A DNA stretch of 39,390 bases from Christensenellaceae bacterium (lineage in GTDB: Bacteria > Bacillota > Clostridia > Christensenellales > Aristaeellaceae). Shown here one piece after another: positions 8,888-16,728 of the stretch. Where the stretch lies: assembly GCA_012518615.1 (NCBI GenBank), contig JAAYRU010000015.1, positions 1 to 39,390 on the forward strand, written 5' to 3'. How positions within the stretch are numbered: the stretch's first letter is position 1; each line of letters begins with the position of its first letter. The notes beneath the pieces were generated by a model. The model was given only the letters and a program-made list of their open reading frames with translations, was not told the DNA's origin and searched no databases. The position numbers and the translations under genes were made by a program.

Positions 8888-10519
8888 TCACTCTTTTGAA
8901 TAACAAACTTCCCCGGAAATAACAGTATGTAGTACATTAATAGACAAAAGCTCCGAGGGATTGACTTCAAAAATATCTTTATCAAGCACTACAAAATCCG
9001 CCAATTTACCAGCTTCAAGGCTTCCTTTAATCTGTTCACATTTTTGAGCATACGCCCCCCATATAGTGTACATTTTTAATGCTTCTTTTAAGCTAACGGC
9101 ATTTTCCATAAAGAAACCACCTTCAGGCAGACCTTGAGAGTTTGTTCTAGTTACAGCGGAATGCATTCCGTCAAGAGGGTTCGGTGGAGCAACGGGAGCA
9201 TCAGAACCACCAGCTATTAGCCCTTGAGAGCGCAGTGCTAATCCTACAGCATATGCCTTACTCGCTCTTTCCTTTCCCAATCTTCTTATCGCCATAGAAG
9301 CGCTATTTGGTCCGTGTGTAGGCTGCATACTTATAACAGCATCAATAGCTTTAGCCTGCTCTAAAAGATTACCGGTAATTGTTTGAAAATGCTCAATTCT
9401 ATATCGATGGTCAATATCCGGAAAATTTTGTTTAATTATTCCGTATGTTTTAAGTACAGCTTCAATAGCGGCATCGCCAATTGCATGGCTTGTAATTTGA
9501 TAACCATGTTCCGTTGCTACCGTGGCAATTCGCAAAAGATCCTCTTCTGAATATTGCATTTTCCCTCTATTGCCGGGAGAGTCCATATAATCTTCAGTTA
9601 GCGCTGCGCTTTGCGCCCCAATGGAACCATCAGAAAGAATTTTTACGGTTTTTACCCTTAATTTATCTGTAATGTTCTTTTTATTTAGGTTTTCAAATAA
9701 CGCTTCTATATTGCTTTGTTCTGTGTCTATTAGCAATTTTCCATCAATAGAGCATCCTACCCTTATTTTATACTCACCATCATTAAATAACTCTTCAAGA
9801 TCTTCTATAATATCTTGGCTGGTCATCAATTCTTGAACAGATGTCACGCCATATTTTAGAAGTTCTTTATGTGCTGCAAGCAGAGCTTTTTTTCTTTGAT
9901 TCTTAGTTTTAACGGGTATACATTTCCTAATAAGGTTTGCAGCCGTATTACTTGCACAGCCAAGTAAACCGCCTTTTATGTTGCGTAAAAAAACTCCTCC
10001 CTCAGGGTTGGGAGTAGAGTCAGTAATATCTGCCACCTTAAACGCCGCAGAGTTTACCCATATCATATGCCCGTCCATACGGGGTAAAATAACAGGGTTA
10101 TCAGACGCAACCTCATCTAATTCTTCTTTGTTTGGATAATCCGGATTTTGCCATACTTCGTTATTCCAGCCCACGCCCGCAACCAACCACTCGCCTTTAG
10201 GCAGGTTTTTTACAGCATCACGAACAAGAGATAATATCTCTTCCTTGCTCTTATCGCGTATAGGCAAAGCCAGCAAACTATCTCCATACATTTCCAGGTG
10301 TAAATGGCTATCTATAAATCCAGGAAAAACCGTAGCACCACAAAGGTCAATTATTTGCGTATTGCTGTCAACAAAACATTTAAGTCCAACTGAATTGCCA
10401 ACATATATTAGCTTGCCATTGGTGCAAGCCATACAGCTAGCAATTGAAAAATCCCTATCTACAGTGTATATTTTCCCATTAACCCAAGCTTTCTGTGCAA
10501 GGGTTTTTATTGTTTGCAT
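8888..10519 (-). CDS. Amidohydrolase family 3 (YtcJ-like) metal-dependent hydrolase
   Basis: Metallo-hydrolase of the amidohydrolase superfamily, 543 residues, presumably cytoplasmic because no signal peptide is seen. The HxH metal motif is H72/H74 in GFIDSHLHLE; further family landmarks are KILSDGSIGAQ, SHAIGDAA, RIEHFQ and the late metal aspartate in GGSDAPV. The group includes N-substituted amino-acid, formamide and exo-amide hydrolases, so substrate cannot be named. It is the last gene of the leftward ABC-importer unit, 22 nt after livF, with its own TAGGAGG ribosome site. This context suggests it processes whatever the importer brings in, for example an amide or N-acylated amino acid; that is inference. 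No clear terminator is visible in the 157-bp gap that follows. Confidence 0.87.
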   Translation of the reverse strand: MQTIKTLAQKAWVNGKIYTVDRDFSIASCMACTNGKLIYVGNSVGLKCFVDSNTQIIDLCGATVFPGFIDSHLHLEMYGDSLLALPIRDKSKEEILSLVRDAVKNLPKGEWLVAGVGWNNEVWQNPDYPNKEELDEVASDNPVILPRMDGHMIWVNSAAFKVADITDSTPNPEGGVFLRNIKGGLLGCASNTAANLIRKCIPVKTKNQRKKALLAAHKELLKYGVTSVQELMTSQDIIEDLEELFNDGEYKIRVGCSIDGKLLIDTEQSNIEALFENLNKKNITDKLRVKTVKILSDGSIGAQSAALTEDYMDSPGNRGKMQYSEEDLLRIATVATEHGYQITSHAIGDAAIEAVLKTYGIIKQNFPDIDHRYRIEHFQTITGNLLEQAKAIDAVISMQPTHGPNSASMAIRRLGKERASKAYAVGLALRSQGLIAGGSDAPVAPPNPLDGMHSAVTRTNSQGLPEGGFFMENAVSLKEALKMYTIWGAYAQKCEQIKGSLEAGKLADFVVLDKDIFEVNPSELLSINVLHTVISGEVCYSKE

Positions 10520-10541
10520 TTATTCCTCCTAACAGAAAACC

Positions 10542-11252
10542 TTAGCCCCCCAAATATGCAGCCCTTACTTTTTCGTCTTCTGCAATTTCTGAAGCAACTC
10601 CTGAAAGACTTATTCTTCCGTTTTCCATTACATAAGCATAGTCCGCTACTTTTAGGGCAAGTTTTGCATTCTGTTCGACTAATAATATTGAGATACCTCT
10701 CTCGTTTAGTTTGCGAATTGTCTTAAATATATCAATCACTACTACTGGTGCCAGCCCCATTGAAGGCTCATCAAGCATTAAAAGCTGTGGTTTTGATAAC
10801 AAAGCTCTTCCAAGCGCTAACATTTGTTGTTCACCACCGGATAGACTACCCGCCTTCTGATTTTTGCGTTCATTTAACCTAGGAAATAACTTGTAAATTT
10901 CTTCAAGCATAGGGGCTATCTTTTCGTTACGGGGAAGAGTATATGCTCCCATTTTTAGGTTATTCAAAACAGAAAACTCCGCAAAAACCTGCCTGCCCTC
11001 CGGAACTTGAATAATACCCCTTTTTACTCGCTCATCAGAGCCAACATTAGAACTTATTGATTCGCCCCTAAAAGTTATAGAGCCGGTATATGGAATCAAA
11101 CCGGAAATACAGCTTAGTAGAGTTGTCTTCCCTGCGCCATTAGAACCTACAATGGTTATTATTTGTCCCTCGGCAATATCAAGGTCTATTCCATTTAATA
11201 CTTTAGTACTTCCGTAGGCTGCATGTAAGCCTTCAATCTTTAATATGCTCAT
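10542..11252 (-). CDS. livF: Branched-chain amino acid-type ABC transporter ATPase
   Basis: Second ATP-binding subunit of a HAAT/LIV-family importer, 236 residues, acting on the cytoplasmic face of the membrane. Walker A is GSNGAGKTT near residue 37, the signature LSGGEQQ lies around 138, and Walker B is LLMLDEP followed by SMGLAP, which is characteristic of LivF. Its start overlaps the livG stop by 4 nt, implying translational coupling. It would pair with LivG beneath the LivH-LivM permease heterodimer. Complete and unremarkable. Confidence 0.92.
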   Translation of the reverse strand: MSILKIEGLHAAYGSTKVLNGIDLDIAEGQIITIVGSNGAGKTTLLSCISGLIPYTGSITFRGESISSNVGSDERVKRGIIQVPEGRQVFAEFSVLNNLKMGAYTLPRNEKIAPMLEEIYKLFPRLNERKNQKAGSLSGGEQQMLALGRALLSKPQLLMLDEPSMGLAPVVVIDIFKTIRKLNERGISILLVEQNAKLALKVADYAYVMENGRISLSGVASEIAEDEKVRAAYLGG

Positions 11253-12019
11253 TCGAGATTCTCCTTACCTAGGTACGCTTCTATAACTTGTTGGTCATTC
11301 TGAATTATATCCGGAACATCTTCCGCAATTTTTTTACCATGGTCCAGCACCGTAATAATATCGCAAACGCCCATTGCAACACGCATATTATGCTCAACCA
11401 TAAGTACTGTTATACCAAAATCGCGAATTTTATAAATGATTTCAATAAGATAATCCGTTTCGGAAGGGTTCATACCTGCGCAAGGCTCATCAAGCATTAT
11501 TATTTTCGGCTTTGAAGCTAGTGCCCTAGCAATTTCCAGCACGCGCTTCTGCCCATAAGGCAAGCTTCCGGCATTATTGTTTTTAAAATCACTTAAACCA
11601 ACAAAATCCAGCATAGAAAGTGCATAATCTTTGCATAGCACTTCTTGTTTTTTCATTTTGGGAGTATGAAAAATCGTTCCCAGAATGGTCGAATCTGTCC
11701 TAGAATGATGACCTACCATAACATTTTCCAGAGCTGACATTTGATCAAAAAGGAGAATATTTTGAAATGTTCTAGCTATACCGAGCTTTGTAACCTCATG
11801 AGGCTTCTTATCTGTGATATCCTTACCCTCAAAAATGACATTTCCCGTTGTAGGTATATAAAGACCTGAAATGATATTGAATAATGTAGTTTTACCCGCG
11901 CCGTTAGGACCTATAAGACCATGTATAGCCCCAGAATTGATTGACATATCAACCAAATCAACTGCTCGCACGCCCCCAAAATGCATTGACACTTTACTCG
12001 TCTGTAATAAAACACTCAT
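11249..12019 (-). CDS. livG: Branched-chain amino acid-type ABC transporter ATPase
   Basis: First ATPase of the LIV-type importer, 256 residues. Walker A GPNGAGKTT lies near residue 37, the degenerate LivG-type signature LPYGQKR is present, and Walker B reads IIMLDEPCAG, followed by MNPSE. The longer middle insertion and C-terminal tail separate LivG from LivF. It overlaps the livM stop and the livF start by 4 nt each. The start at 12019 is supported by that ATGA-type overlap. It hydrolyses ATP together with LivF. Confidence 0.92.
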   Translation of the reverse strand: MSVLLQTSKVSMHFGGVRAVDLVDMSINSGAIHGLIGPNGAGKTTLFNIISGLYIPTTGNVIFEGKDITDKKPHEVTKLGIARTFQNILLFDQMSALENVMVGHHSRTDSTILGTIFHTPKMKKQEVLCKDYALSMLDFVGLSDFKNNNAGSLPYGQKRVLEIARALASKPKIIMLDEPCAGMNPSETDYLIEIIYKIRDFGITVLMVEHNMRVAMGVCDIITVLDHGKKIAEDVPDIIQNDQQVIEAYLGKENLE

Positions 12020-12990
12020 GGTGTTACCTCACTTAAAATATCAGATTTCCTCTTCCTATCAATTAGCGATTTCATACCCCCATAAATACCATGAGGCATA
12101 AATAACACTACTAGAATTATAACCACTCCATAAATACCATCCAAGTATTCTGCAAACGGTCTCAATAACTCTGGTAATGTTCCGATAACCAAGGTTCCTA
12201 TGATAGGACCAAACAAACTACCCATACCTCCAACCACGGTCATAGTCAGAAGTAATATTGAGGATTTATCAAATATATCTGCAGATAAATAGTTTATGTT
12301 AAGTGCATATATACAGCCGGCAAGTCCCGCCATGGCGGCAGAAATACCACAAACAAGAAATTTATAACCATTCACATTTATACCCATAGAAGCGGCGGCT
12401 ATAGGTGCCGTGCGTATAGCCTGAAATGCCCTGCCTGTCTTTGAATAAATAAGTCTATAACAGATTAAAGCAACCATTAAAGTAAGAGCTAAAGCGACAA
12501 AATATAATTGATAGTTCATAAATCTATGCCCAAAAACCGTTAATTTTTTTATGCCAACAAAACCATTTGCACCGCCCGTCAGCCAGCCTTCATTTATGAT
12601 AATAAGGCTTACCACTTTAGAAAAACCCAAGGTGGTCATCGCTAAAAAAATCGCATGTAATTTGCAACTAGCAAGTCCTATTAATAAACCGAGCAAAAAA
12701 GTCAGAACTAGTGAGCCAAATATCGCCGGTAGGAAATGCCATCCAAGCGTTTTTGTTAAAATTGCGTAAGTATAACCACCTATCGCCATAAAAGCTCCAT
12801 GGCCAAGCGATATTTGACCTGTATATCCTACAAGTAAATTGAGGCTCATAGCCATAATGCCGTAATAGCAATATGAAATTAATATGTTGATAAAGTAGTT
12901 ATTTTTAGTACCTAATATAAACGGCATAACCGCCGCAATGAAAACCATAACAAAAATAACAATTTTTGTTTCTCTTTTTGTTTTGTGCAT
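12016..12990 (-). CDS. livM: Branched-chain amino acid-type ABC transporter permease
   Basis: Integral-membrane permease subunit, 324 residues, with about nine to ten hydrophobic segments. The N-terminal region carries the LivM-like NLLVGYTGQISLGHGAF motif near residue 52, and the EAA-type cytoplasmic region appears as AIRTAPIAAASMGIN in the middle. The C-terminus is basic. It follows livH by 9 nt and overlaps livG by 4 nt. With LivH it forms the translocation pathway; the transported solute cannot be read from it. Confidence 0.92.
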   Translation of the reverse strand: MHKTKRETKIVIFVMVFIAAVMPFILGTKNNYFINILISYCYYGIMAMSLNLLVGYTGQISLGHGAFMAIGGYTYAILTKTLGWHFLPAIFGSLVLTFLLGLLIGLASCKLHAIFLAMTTLGFSKVVSLIIINEGWLTGGANGFVGIKKLTVFGHRFMNYQLYFVALALTLMVALICYRLIYSKTGRAFQAIRTAPIAAASMGINVNGYKFLVCGISAAMAGLAGCIYALNINYLSADIFDKSSILLLTMTVVGGMGSLFGPIIGTLVIGTLPELLRPFAEYLDGIYGVVIILVVLFMPHGIYGGMKSLIDRKRKSDILSEVTP

Positions 12991-12999
12991 ATTTAACTC

Positions 13000-13887
13000 C
13001 TATACTTTCGTAACCTTTGCTTGCCCAAAAAGTCCCTGCGGTCTTAAAAACAGAATACTAATCAACACAATAAAGGAAAACAAGTCTTTGTAAGCTGAAG
13101 AAATATATAAAGCTCCCAGCGTTTCAACAACCCCCAAAAGCAAACCACCAAGCACAGCGCCGGGAAGTGAGCCAAAACCTCCCATAACAGCAGCAGTCAG
13201 CGCTTTTGTTCCTATACCGCTTCCCATTGTAAAACTAACCGAGTACAGCGGTCCCATAAGTACGCCAGCTATGGCAGCTAAAAATGCAGCAATAATAAAG
13301 GTTGATGTAATAACGGTATTGATATTAACCCCCATAAGTGCGGCCGCTTTACGGTTCATAGAAACAGCACTCATAGCAAGACCGGTTTTGGTCTTAGTCA
13401 GAAATAAAGTTAAGGCTAACAATAAAATTGCGCAAACGCCAATTACCCAAAGACTTTGCATAGATATTGCAATCCTGTTATCTTGGAAAGGTATATATAC
13501 GGTTGAATCGTCGAGCATGGGCGGAAACCTCTTAACATCTGAGCCCCAGACTATTTTTGCTATCGTTTGAATTACATACTGCATTCCTAGTGTTGATATC
13601 AATAGCCCCATAACGGAACGCGTATATAAAGGTCTATATGCAAGACGCTCCATAACCAACATTACTAGAGATGTTAGCAATCCTGAAGCAATAAAAACAA
13701 TAATAGGCGGCAAATTTAGTTTTGTAAAAAGCCACACACCGAAGAAAGCGCCCAACATATAGAACTCACCTTGAGCAAAATGTCCCATATTGAGTGTTCT
13801 ATATATTACACTATATCCAAGTGCAATTAAGGCATAAATTGCGCCTTGAGCTACCCCGCTAAGCAGGGCTTGAATAAGCATTACCAT
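13000..13887 (-). CDS. livH: Branched-chain amino acid-type ABC transporter permease
   Basis: Second membrane permease of the LIV-type importer. LivH features are the N-terminal SGVAQGAIYALIALGYSVIY, the NMGHFAQGEFYMLGAF stretch and the cytoplasmic AVSMNRKAAALMGVN loop. I start it at ATG 13887 (295 residues), where the hydrophobic family N-terminus begins and AGAGGG lies upstream; an in-frame ATG at 13944 would add 19 residues and run through the hairpin at 13959-13914. It is separated from the binding-protein gene by 87 nt containing that hairpin, and livM follows after 9 nt. Confidence 0.92.
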   Translation of the reverse strand: MVMLIQALLSGVAQGAIYALIALGYSVIYRTLNMGHFAQGEFYMLGAFFGVWLFTKLNLPPIIVFIASGLLTSLVMLVMERLAYRPLYTRSVMGLLISTLGMQYVIQTIAKIVWGSDVKRFPPMLDDSTVYIPFQDNRIAISMQSLWVIGVCAILLLALTLFLTKTKTGLAMSAVSMNRKAAALMGVNINTVITSTFIIAAFLAAIAGVLMGPLYSVSFTMGSGIGTKALTAAVMGGFGSLPGAVLGGLLLGVVETLGALYISSAYKDLFSFIVLISILFLRPQGLFGQAKVTKV

Positions 13888-13904
13888 TATGATTTTCCCT
13901 CTAC

Positions 13905-13959
13905 TTAAAAGAATGTGCCACAGAGCATAAAAAGACAATCCCAATATGCTCTGGGCACA
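13905..13959 (-). terminator. Hairpin between binding protein and permease genes, probably leaky terminator
   Basis: Minus-strand TGTGCC-C-AGAGCAT pairs with ATGCTCT-GT-GGCACA (13 bp with a small internal loop), followed by ATTCTTTTAAG. A strong stem with an imperfect U-tract between a binding protein and its permease commonly lowers downstream expression or protects the upstream 3' end; that role is inferred. Confidence 0.55.
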
Positions 13960-13974
13960 AATTACTATTAACTG

Positions 13975-15153
13975 TTACTTTACTTTTCGCTGACTGAAAC
14001 CGGGTCCCCACTCTCCAATATTCATTCTGCTAAGACCCACGCCATTATCATTTGCACTAAAATCAAAATGTCCTTGCACACCATCAAACACAGCATTTCT
14101 TAAAGCTTTATTAAGGTTAATGCTAAAATCGTCTGAATCTACATCCTGAGCACCCATATCATTAAGGGCCGTTACTATATGGAATACGGCATCGTAAACA
14201 CGAGCAGGAACATCGGCGGGATCTTGCTTTAGAGGATCCGCTTCTCTAAAGTCTTCTATAAAACGAACGATTTTTGGATCATCTTCGTTGGGGATATAGC
14301 CTACCGGGAATACTACGCCCTGAATGTCTTCTTCACTCCATGTTTCTAGCATTTGGTTTTGCGCCAAATTAGTACCGCCCGCAAAAAAGATTTCTTCAGG
14401 TACCTGACCCCATAATTGCTCAATCTGTTTCATGCAAACATTTCCGGCCGCTTGGCTTAGACCCCAGAAAATTACAGCTTCCGCCCCGCCTTCTTTTAGT
14501 TTTAGAACCTGAGCCGTAAAGTCCATATCCTCAGTTGCCATTGGGTCACGAGATACTAAAGATAGATTGTAGACTTTTTGTATGGTTTCCTCAATCCTAT
14601 CCGCAGCGGACATGCCTCCCTCTGTGTTGACATGTATAAGACCAATCTTGGAAAAGCCTTTATCGTTTATTAAGTATTCTAGAAGGGTATCAGCCTGGTC
14701 TAAGTCGGTTCCGGTTTCTATGCAAAGGTATTCCCAACCTTGCTGAACAGAAGCAGGACCCGAAACGATTCCTAATAAAGGAACCTGTGCATCCTCAAAA
14801 TACTGACCGGACACCAAAATCATAGTAGTGAGCAAATGCCCTATACATACATGGGCTCCATAATTATCTATTACATAAGTCGCTGCGACAGGCGCCCCAT
14901 GTGTCGCTCCCTTATCGTCTACATAGTTGAATTCTAGTTCGTAATGTTCAAGCAAATTATCCTCATTTACCGCCTTCATGGCAGCATCTATGGAAGCTTT
15001 GTAGATTTCACCGAACCTTGCCGCTTGACCGGATAACGGGCACATTACCCCTACTTTTACCGTTTGTTTTTCCGCGACTGACACTGAAGCTAATGTGCTA
15101 AATAGCATTACTAAGCACATCATGACCGCAACTAATTTTATCCTTTGTTTCAT
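13975..15153 (-). CDS. livK: LIV-type extracellular solute-binding protein
   Basis: Ligand-binding receptor of the importer, 392 residues, of the periplasmic-binding-protein fold class I (Leu/Ile/Val receptor family). A positively charged start (MKQRIK) and a hydrophobic segment to about residue 27 form a signal peptide ending in ASVSVAEK, which resembles a signal peptidase I site. There is no lipobox cysteine at that position, although Gram-positive receptors are usually lipoproteins. The mature start KVGVMCPLSGQAARFGE is typical of the family. A GGAGG site lies 8 nt before the ATG, behind a consensus-like promoter. First gene of the leftward unit; ligand unknown, and the amidohydrolase at the end of the operon hints at an amide or modified amino acid. 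The gene symbol is by family only. Confidence 0.88.
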   Translation of the reverse strand: MKQRIKLVAVMMCLVMLFSTLASVSVAEKQTVKVGVMCPLSGQAARFGEIYKASIDAAMKAVNEDNLLEHYELEFNYVDDKGATHGAPVAATYVIDNYGAHVCIGHLLTTMILVSGQYFEDAQVPLLGIVSGPASVQQGWEYLCIETGTDLDQADTLLEYLINDKGFSKIGLIHVNTEGGMSAADRIEETIQKVYNLSLVSRDPMATEDMDFTAQVLKLKEGGAEAVIFWGLSQAAGNVCMKQIEQLWGQVPEEIFFAGGTNLAQNQMLETWSEEDIQGVVFPVGYIPNEDDPKIVRFIEDFREADPLKQDPADVPARVYDAVFHIVTALNDMGAQDVDSDDFSINLNKALRNAVFDGVQGHFDFSANDNGVGLSRMNIGEWGPGFSQRKVK

Positions 15154-15191
15154 ACACCGGACCTCCTAATGATATTTTTCTATATGCATGA

Positions 15192-15220
15192 ATAATAATA
15201 CATTTGATGATTCATGTCAA
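15192..15220 (-). promoter_or_regulatory. Promoter of the LIV-amidohydrolase operon
   Basis: Minus-strand TTGACA (15220-15215) and TATTAT (15197-15192) with exactly 17 bp between, about 40 bp before the binding-protein ATG and its GGAGG site. Confidence 0.8.
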
Positions 15221-15457
15221 CGCTTTCTTTTATCTTTTATTGTTTTTTTGCAAATTTTGATTTAGCTGTAACTTTTTTTCTTTTTTATACATAGTTTTTC
15301 AGTCATTTTATGACATAAGCTCGCTACTTTGTAGATTCATTATATTTCTGCAAACAGTTAATATTGCAATACCATTTATAGCGTTTTAAAAATACCAATA
15401 ATTAGTAATCTCACTAAATTTCCCCCTGCACGCAAAATGTTTTTTTGAAATTAGTGC
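15221..15457. other. AT-rich divergent intergenic region
   Basis: This is the spacer between the leftward LIV promoter and the rightward met promoter. It is very A+T-rich with long T-runs and no convincing ORF, riboswitch or extended palindrome. I see no S-box core here, which matters for interpreting the met leader. Confidence 0.6.
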
Positions 15458-15486
15458 TTGACAGGAATATTTTTTGCGGCTATAAT
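15458..15486 (+). promoter_or_regulatory. Consensus sigma-A promoter of the methionine transporter operon
   Basis: TTGACA at 15458-15463 and TATAAT at 15481-15486, both perfect consensus, spaced by 17 bp. Transcription should start near 15493, only about 26 nt before the leader-peptide start. A perfect promoter followed by a terminator fits control by attenuation rather than initiation. Confidence 0.9.
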
Positions 15487-15518
15487 TCGGATAATTCAGT
15501 AGGAGGGAGGTATGTTTA

Positions 15519-15596
15519 GTGTTTAGTATGGACCGTATGATGATGCGAATGTTCATGTGCGAAAACTTACCTTCGTACCTATTGTGTTGCGCCTAA
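15519..15596 (+). CDS. Methionine-rich leader peptide of metNIQ (25 aa)
   Basis: A GTG start at 15519 lies 8 nt after GGGAGG (15505-15510) and opens 25 codons ending with TAA at 15594-15596. After the initiator, codons 4, 7, 8, 9, 11 and 13 are ATG, so six of ten consecutive residues are Met (MDRMMMRMFM); the distal part includes three Cys. Nothing suggests a functional protein; the content matches the amino acid imported by the operon downstream. A shorter start at ATG 15528 is possible but lies far from the ribosome site. Another ATG at 15512 gives only MFSV. Its role would be to sense Met-tRNA supply by ribosome stalling. It is too short for routine gene calling. Confidence 0.82.
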   Translation: MFSMDRMMMRMFMCENLPSYLLCCA

Positions 15597-15612
15597 CATT
15601 TGCATTTCTAAT

Positions 15613-15656
15613 GCCGGTTGCTTCCATTTGTGCGAAGTAGCCGGCTTTTTGTTTTT
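15613..15656 (+). terminator. Attenuator terminator upstream of metN
   Basis: GCCGGTTGCTTC (15613-15624) pairs over 12 bp (two G-U) with GAAGTAGCCGGC (15634-15645), loop 9 nt, followed by TTTTTGTTTTT. It ends 13 nt before the metN ATG, so it can only make sense as a conditional terminator. Confidence 0.9.
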
Positions 15657-15669
15657 AGAGAGGAGTACC

Positions 15670-16728
15670 ATGGATAACACACATATAAAGCTAATAGATG
15701 TAAGCAAAACATTCGCTGAAAACACCTCAAAACAGGTTAGGGCGGTAAAAAATGTAAGCCTATCGGTAAACCGCGGGGAGATATACGGGATAATAGGTTT
15801 CTCAGGCGCGGGTAAATCAACCCTAGTTAGGCTTATAAACCTTCTTGAAAGGCCAAGCAGCGGGCAGGTGCTAATAAACGGGGAAGATTTAACCCTGCTT
15901 CCCGAAAAGGAGCTGCTAAAGCGCCGCAAGCGCATAGGCATGATATTCCAGCACTTTAACCTTATGCAATCTAGAACCGTTGAGGGGAATATAGCCTTCC
16001 CCCTAAGGGGGCAGAAGCTATCTAAAGCCGAGATTTCAAGCCGCATAGACAGCCTGCTTAAACTGGTCGGGCTTGAGGATAAGCGCAATAGCTATCCCTC
16101 TCAACTATCCGGCGGGCAAAAGCAAAGGGTGGGCATAGCTAGGGCACTTGCTAATGACCCTGATATACTCCTCTGCGATGAAGCCACAAGCGCGCTAGAC
16201 CCGCAAACCACGGGAGACATACTATCCCTGCTAAAACAGCTTAACCGCGAGCTTAACATTACCATAGTTCTCATCACCCATCAGATGAGCGTTGTTAAGG
16301 AAATGTGCGACAGGGTTGCCGTTATGGATGATGGCGTAATTATAGAAGAGGACAGCCTTTACAAAATATTCTCAAGTTCTAAGCATGAGATTACCCGTAA
16401 ATTTATAGACACGGCAAGCAATATAAGAGCCGCTATAGAATTACTTAAAACCAACCATTCGCTGCTTGGGGTTAAAAAGGGCGATATCGTCGCTAGGATA
16501 GATTTTAACGAAAACAGCACTAAGGAAGCGGTTATATCCCAATTATCACGTAAGCATGGTATAGATATATCCATAATATTCGGAAATGTTGAAACCGTTG
16601 GCGGTTTACCGCTAGGTACGCTGCTTGTGGCATTCAAGGGCGATGAAGCCTCGATAAAAAACGCGATAGAAGACGTAAAGTTAAACGATGTACATCTGGA
16701 GGTATTAGACAGTGCAGGCATTTATTGA
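15670..16728 (+). CDS. metN: Methionine ABC transporter ATP-binding protein
   Basis: ATPase of the MetNIQ D/L-methionine importer, 352 residues from ATG 15670 (ribosome site AGAGGAG just upstream; an earlier in-frame ATG at 15628 lies inside the terminator). Walker A GFSGAGKST is at about 43-51, the Q-loop is in IFQHFNLM, the signature LSGGQKQR follows, and Walker B is ILLCDEATSALDP. The C-terminal ~85 residues form the NIL domain, which in this family binds methionine and shuts off transport when cytoplasmic methionine is high. The stop overlaps the metI start by 17 nt. Expression is controlled by the leader attenuator. Confidence 0.95.
   Translation: MDNTHIKLIDVSKTFAENTSKQVRAVKNVSLSVNRGEIYGIIGFSGAGKSTLVRLINLLERPSSGQVLINGEDLTLLPEKELLKRRKRIGMIFQHFNLMQSRTVEGNIAFPLRGQKLSKAEISSRIDSLLKLVGLEDKRNSYPSQLSGGQKQRVGIARALANDPDILLCDEATSALDPQTTGDILSLLKQLNRELNITIVLITHQMSVVKEMCDRVAVMDDGVIIEEDSLYKIFSSSKHEITRKFIDTASNIRAAIELLKTNHSLLGVKKGDIVARIDFNENSTKEAVISQLSRKHGIDISIIFGNVETVGGLPLGTLLVAFKGDEASIKNAIEDVKLNDVHLEVLDSAGIY

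Larger units (their letters stand above)
15508..15656 (+). promoter_or_regulatory. Ribosome-mediated methionine attenuator
   Basis: Three competing helices are visible. Region 1, AGGTATG (15508-15514, at the leader ribosome site), can pair with CGTACCT (15574-15580). Region 2, CTTCGTAC (15571-15578), can instead pair with region 3, GTGCGAAG (15630-15637). Region 3 supplies the loop-proximal part of the right arm of the terminator (15613-15645). A ribosome stalled on the leader Met codons (15528-15557) would leave region 2 free to pair with region 3 and block the terminator; one reaching the stop codon (15594) would cover region 2 and let the terminator form. Pairings are read by eye; the regulatory logic is inferred from classical amino-acid attenuators. 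Confidence 0.75.

Noticed and set aside
15487-15670. S-box (SAM-I) riboswitch or T-box upstream of metN
   Set aside because: No S-box core or T-box consensus is present and the ~120-nt space before the terminator is filled by the leader peptide; ribosome attenuation explains it better.
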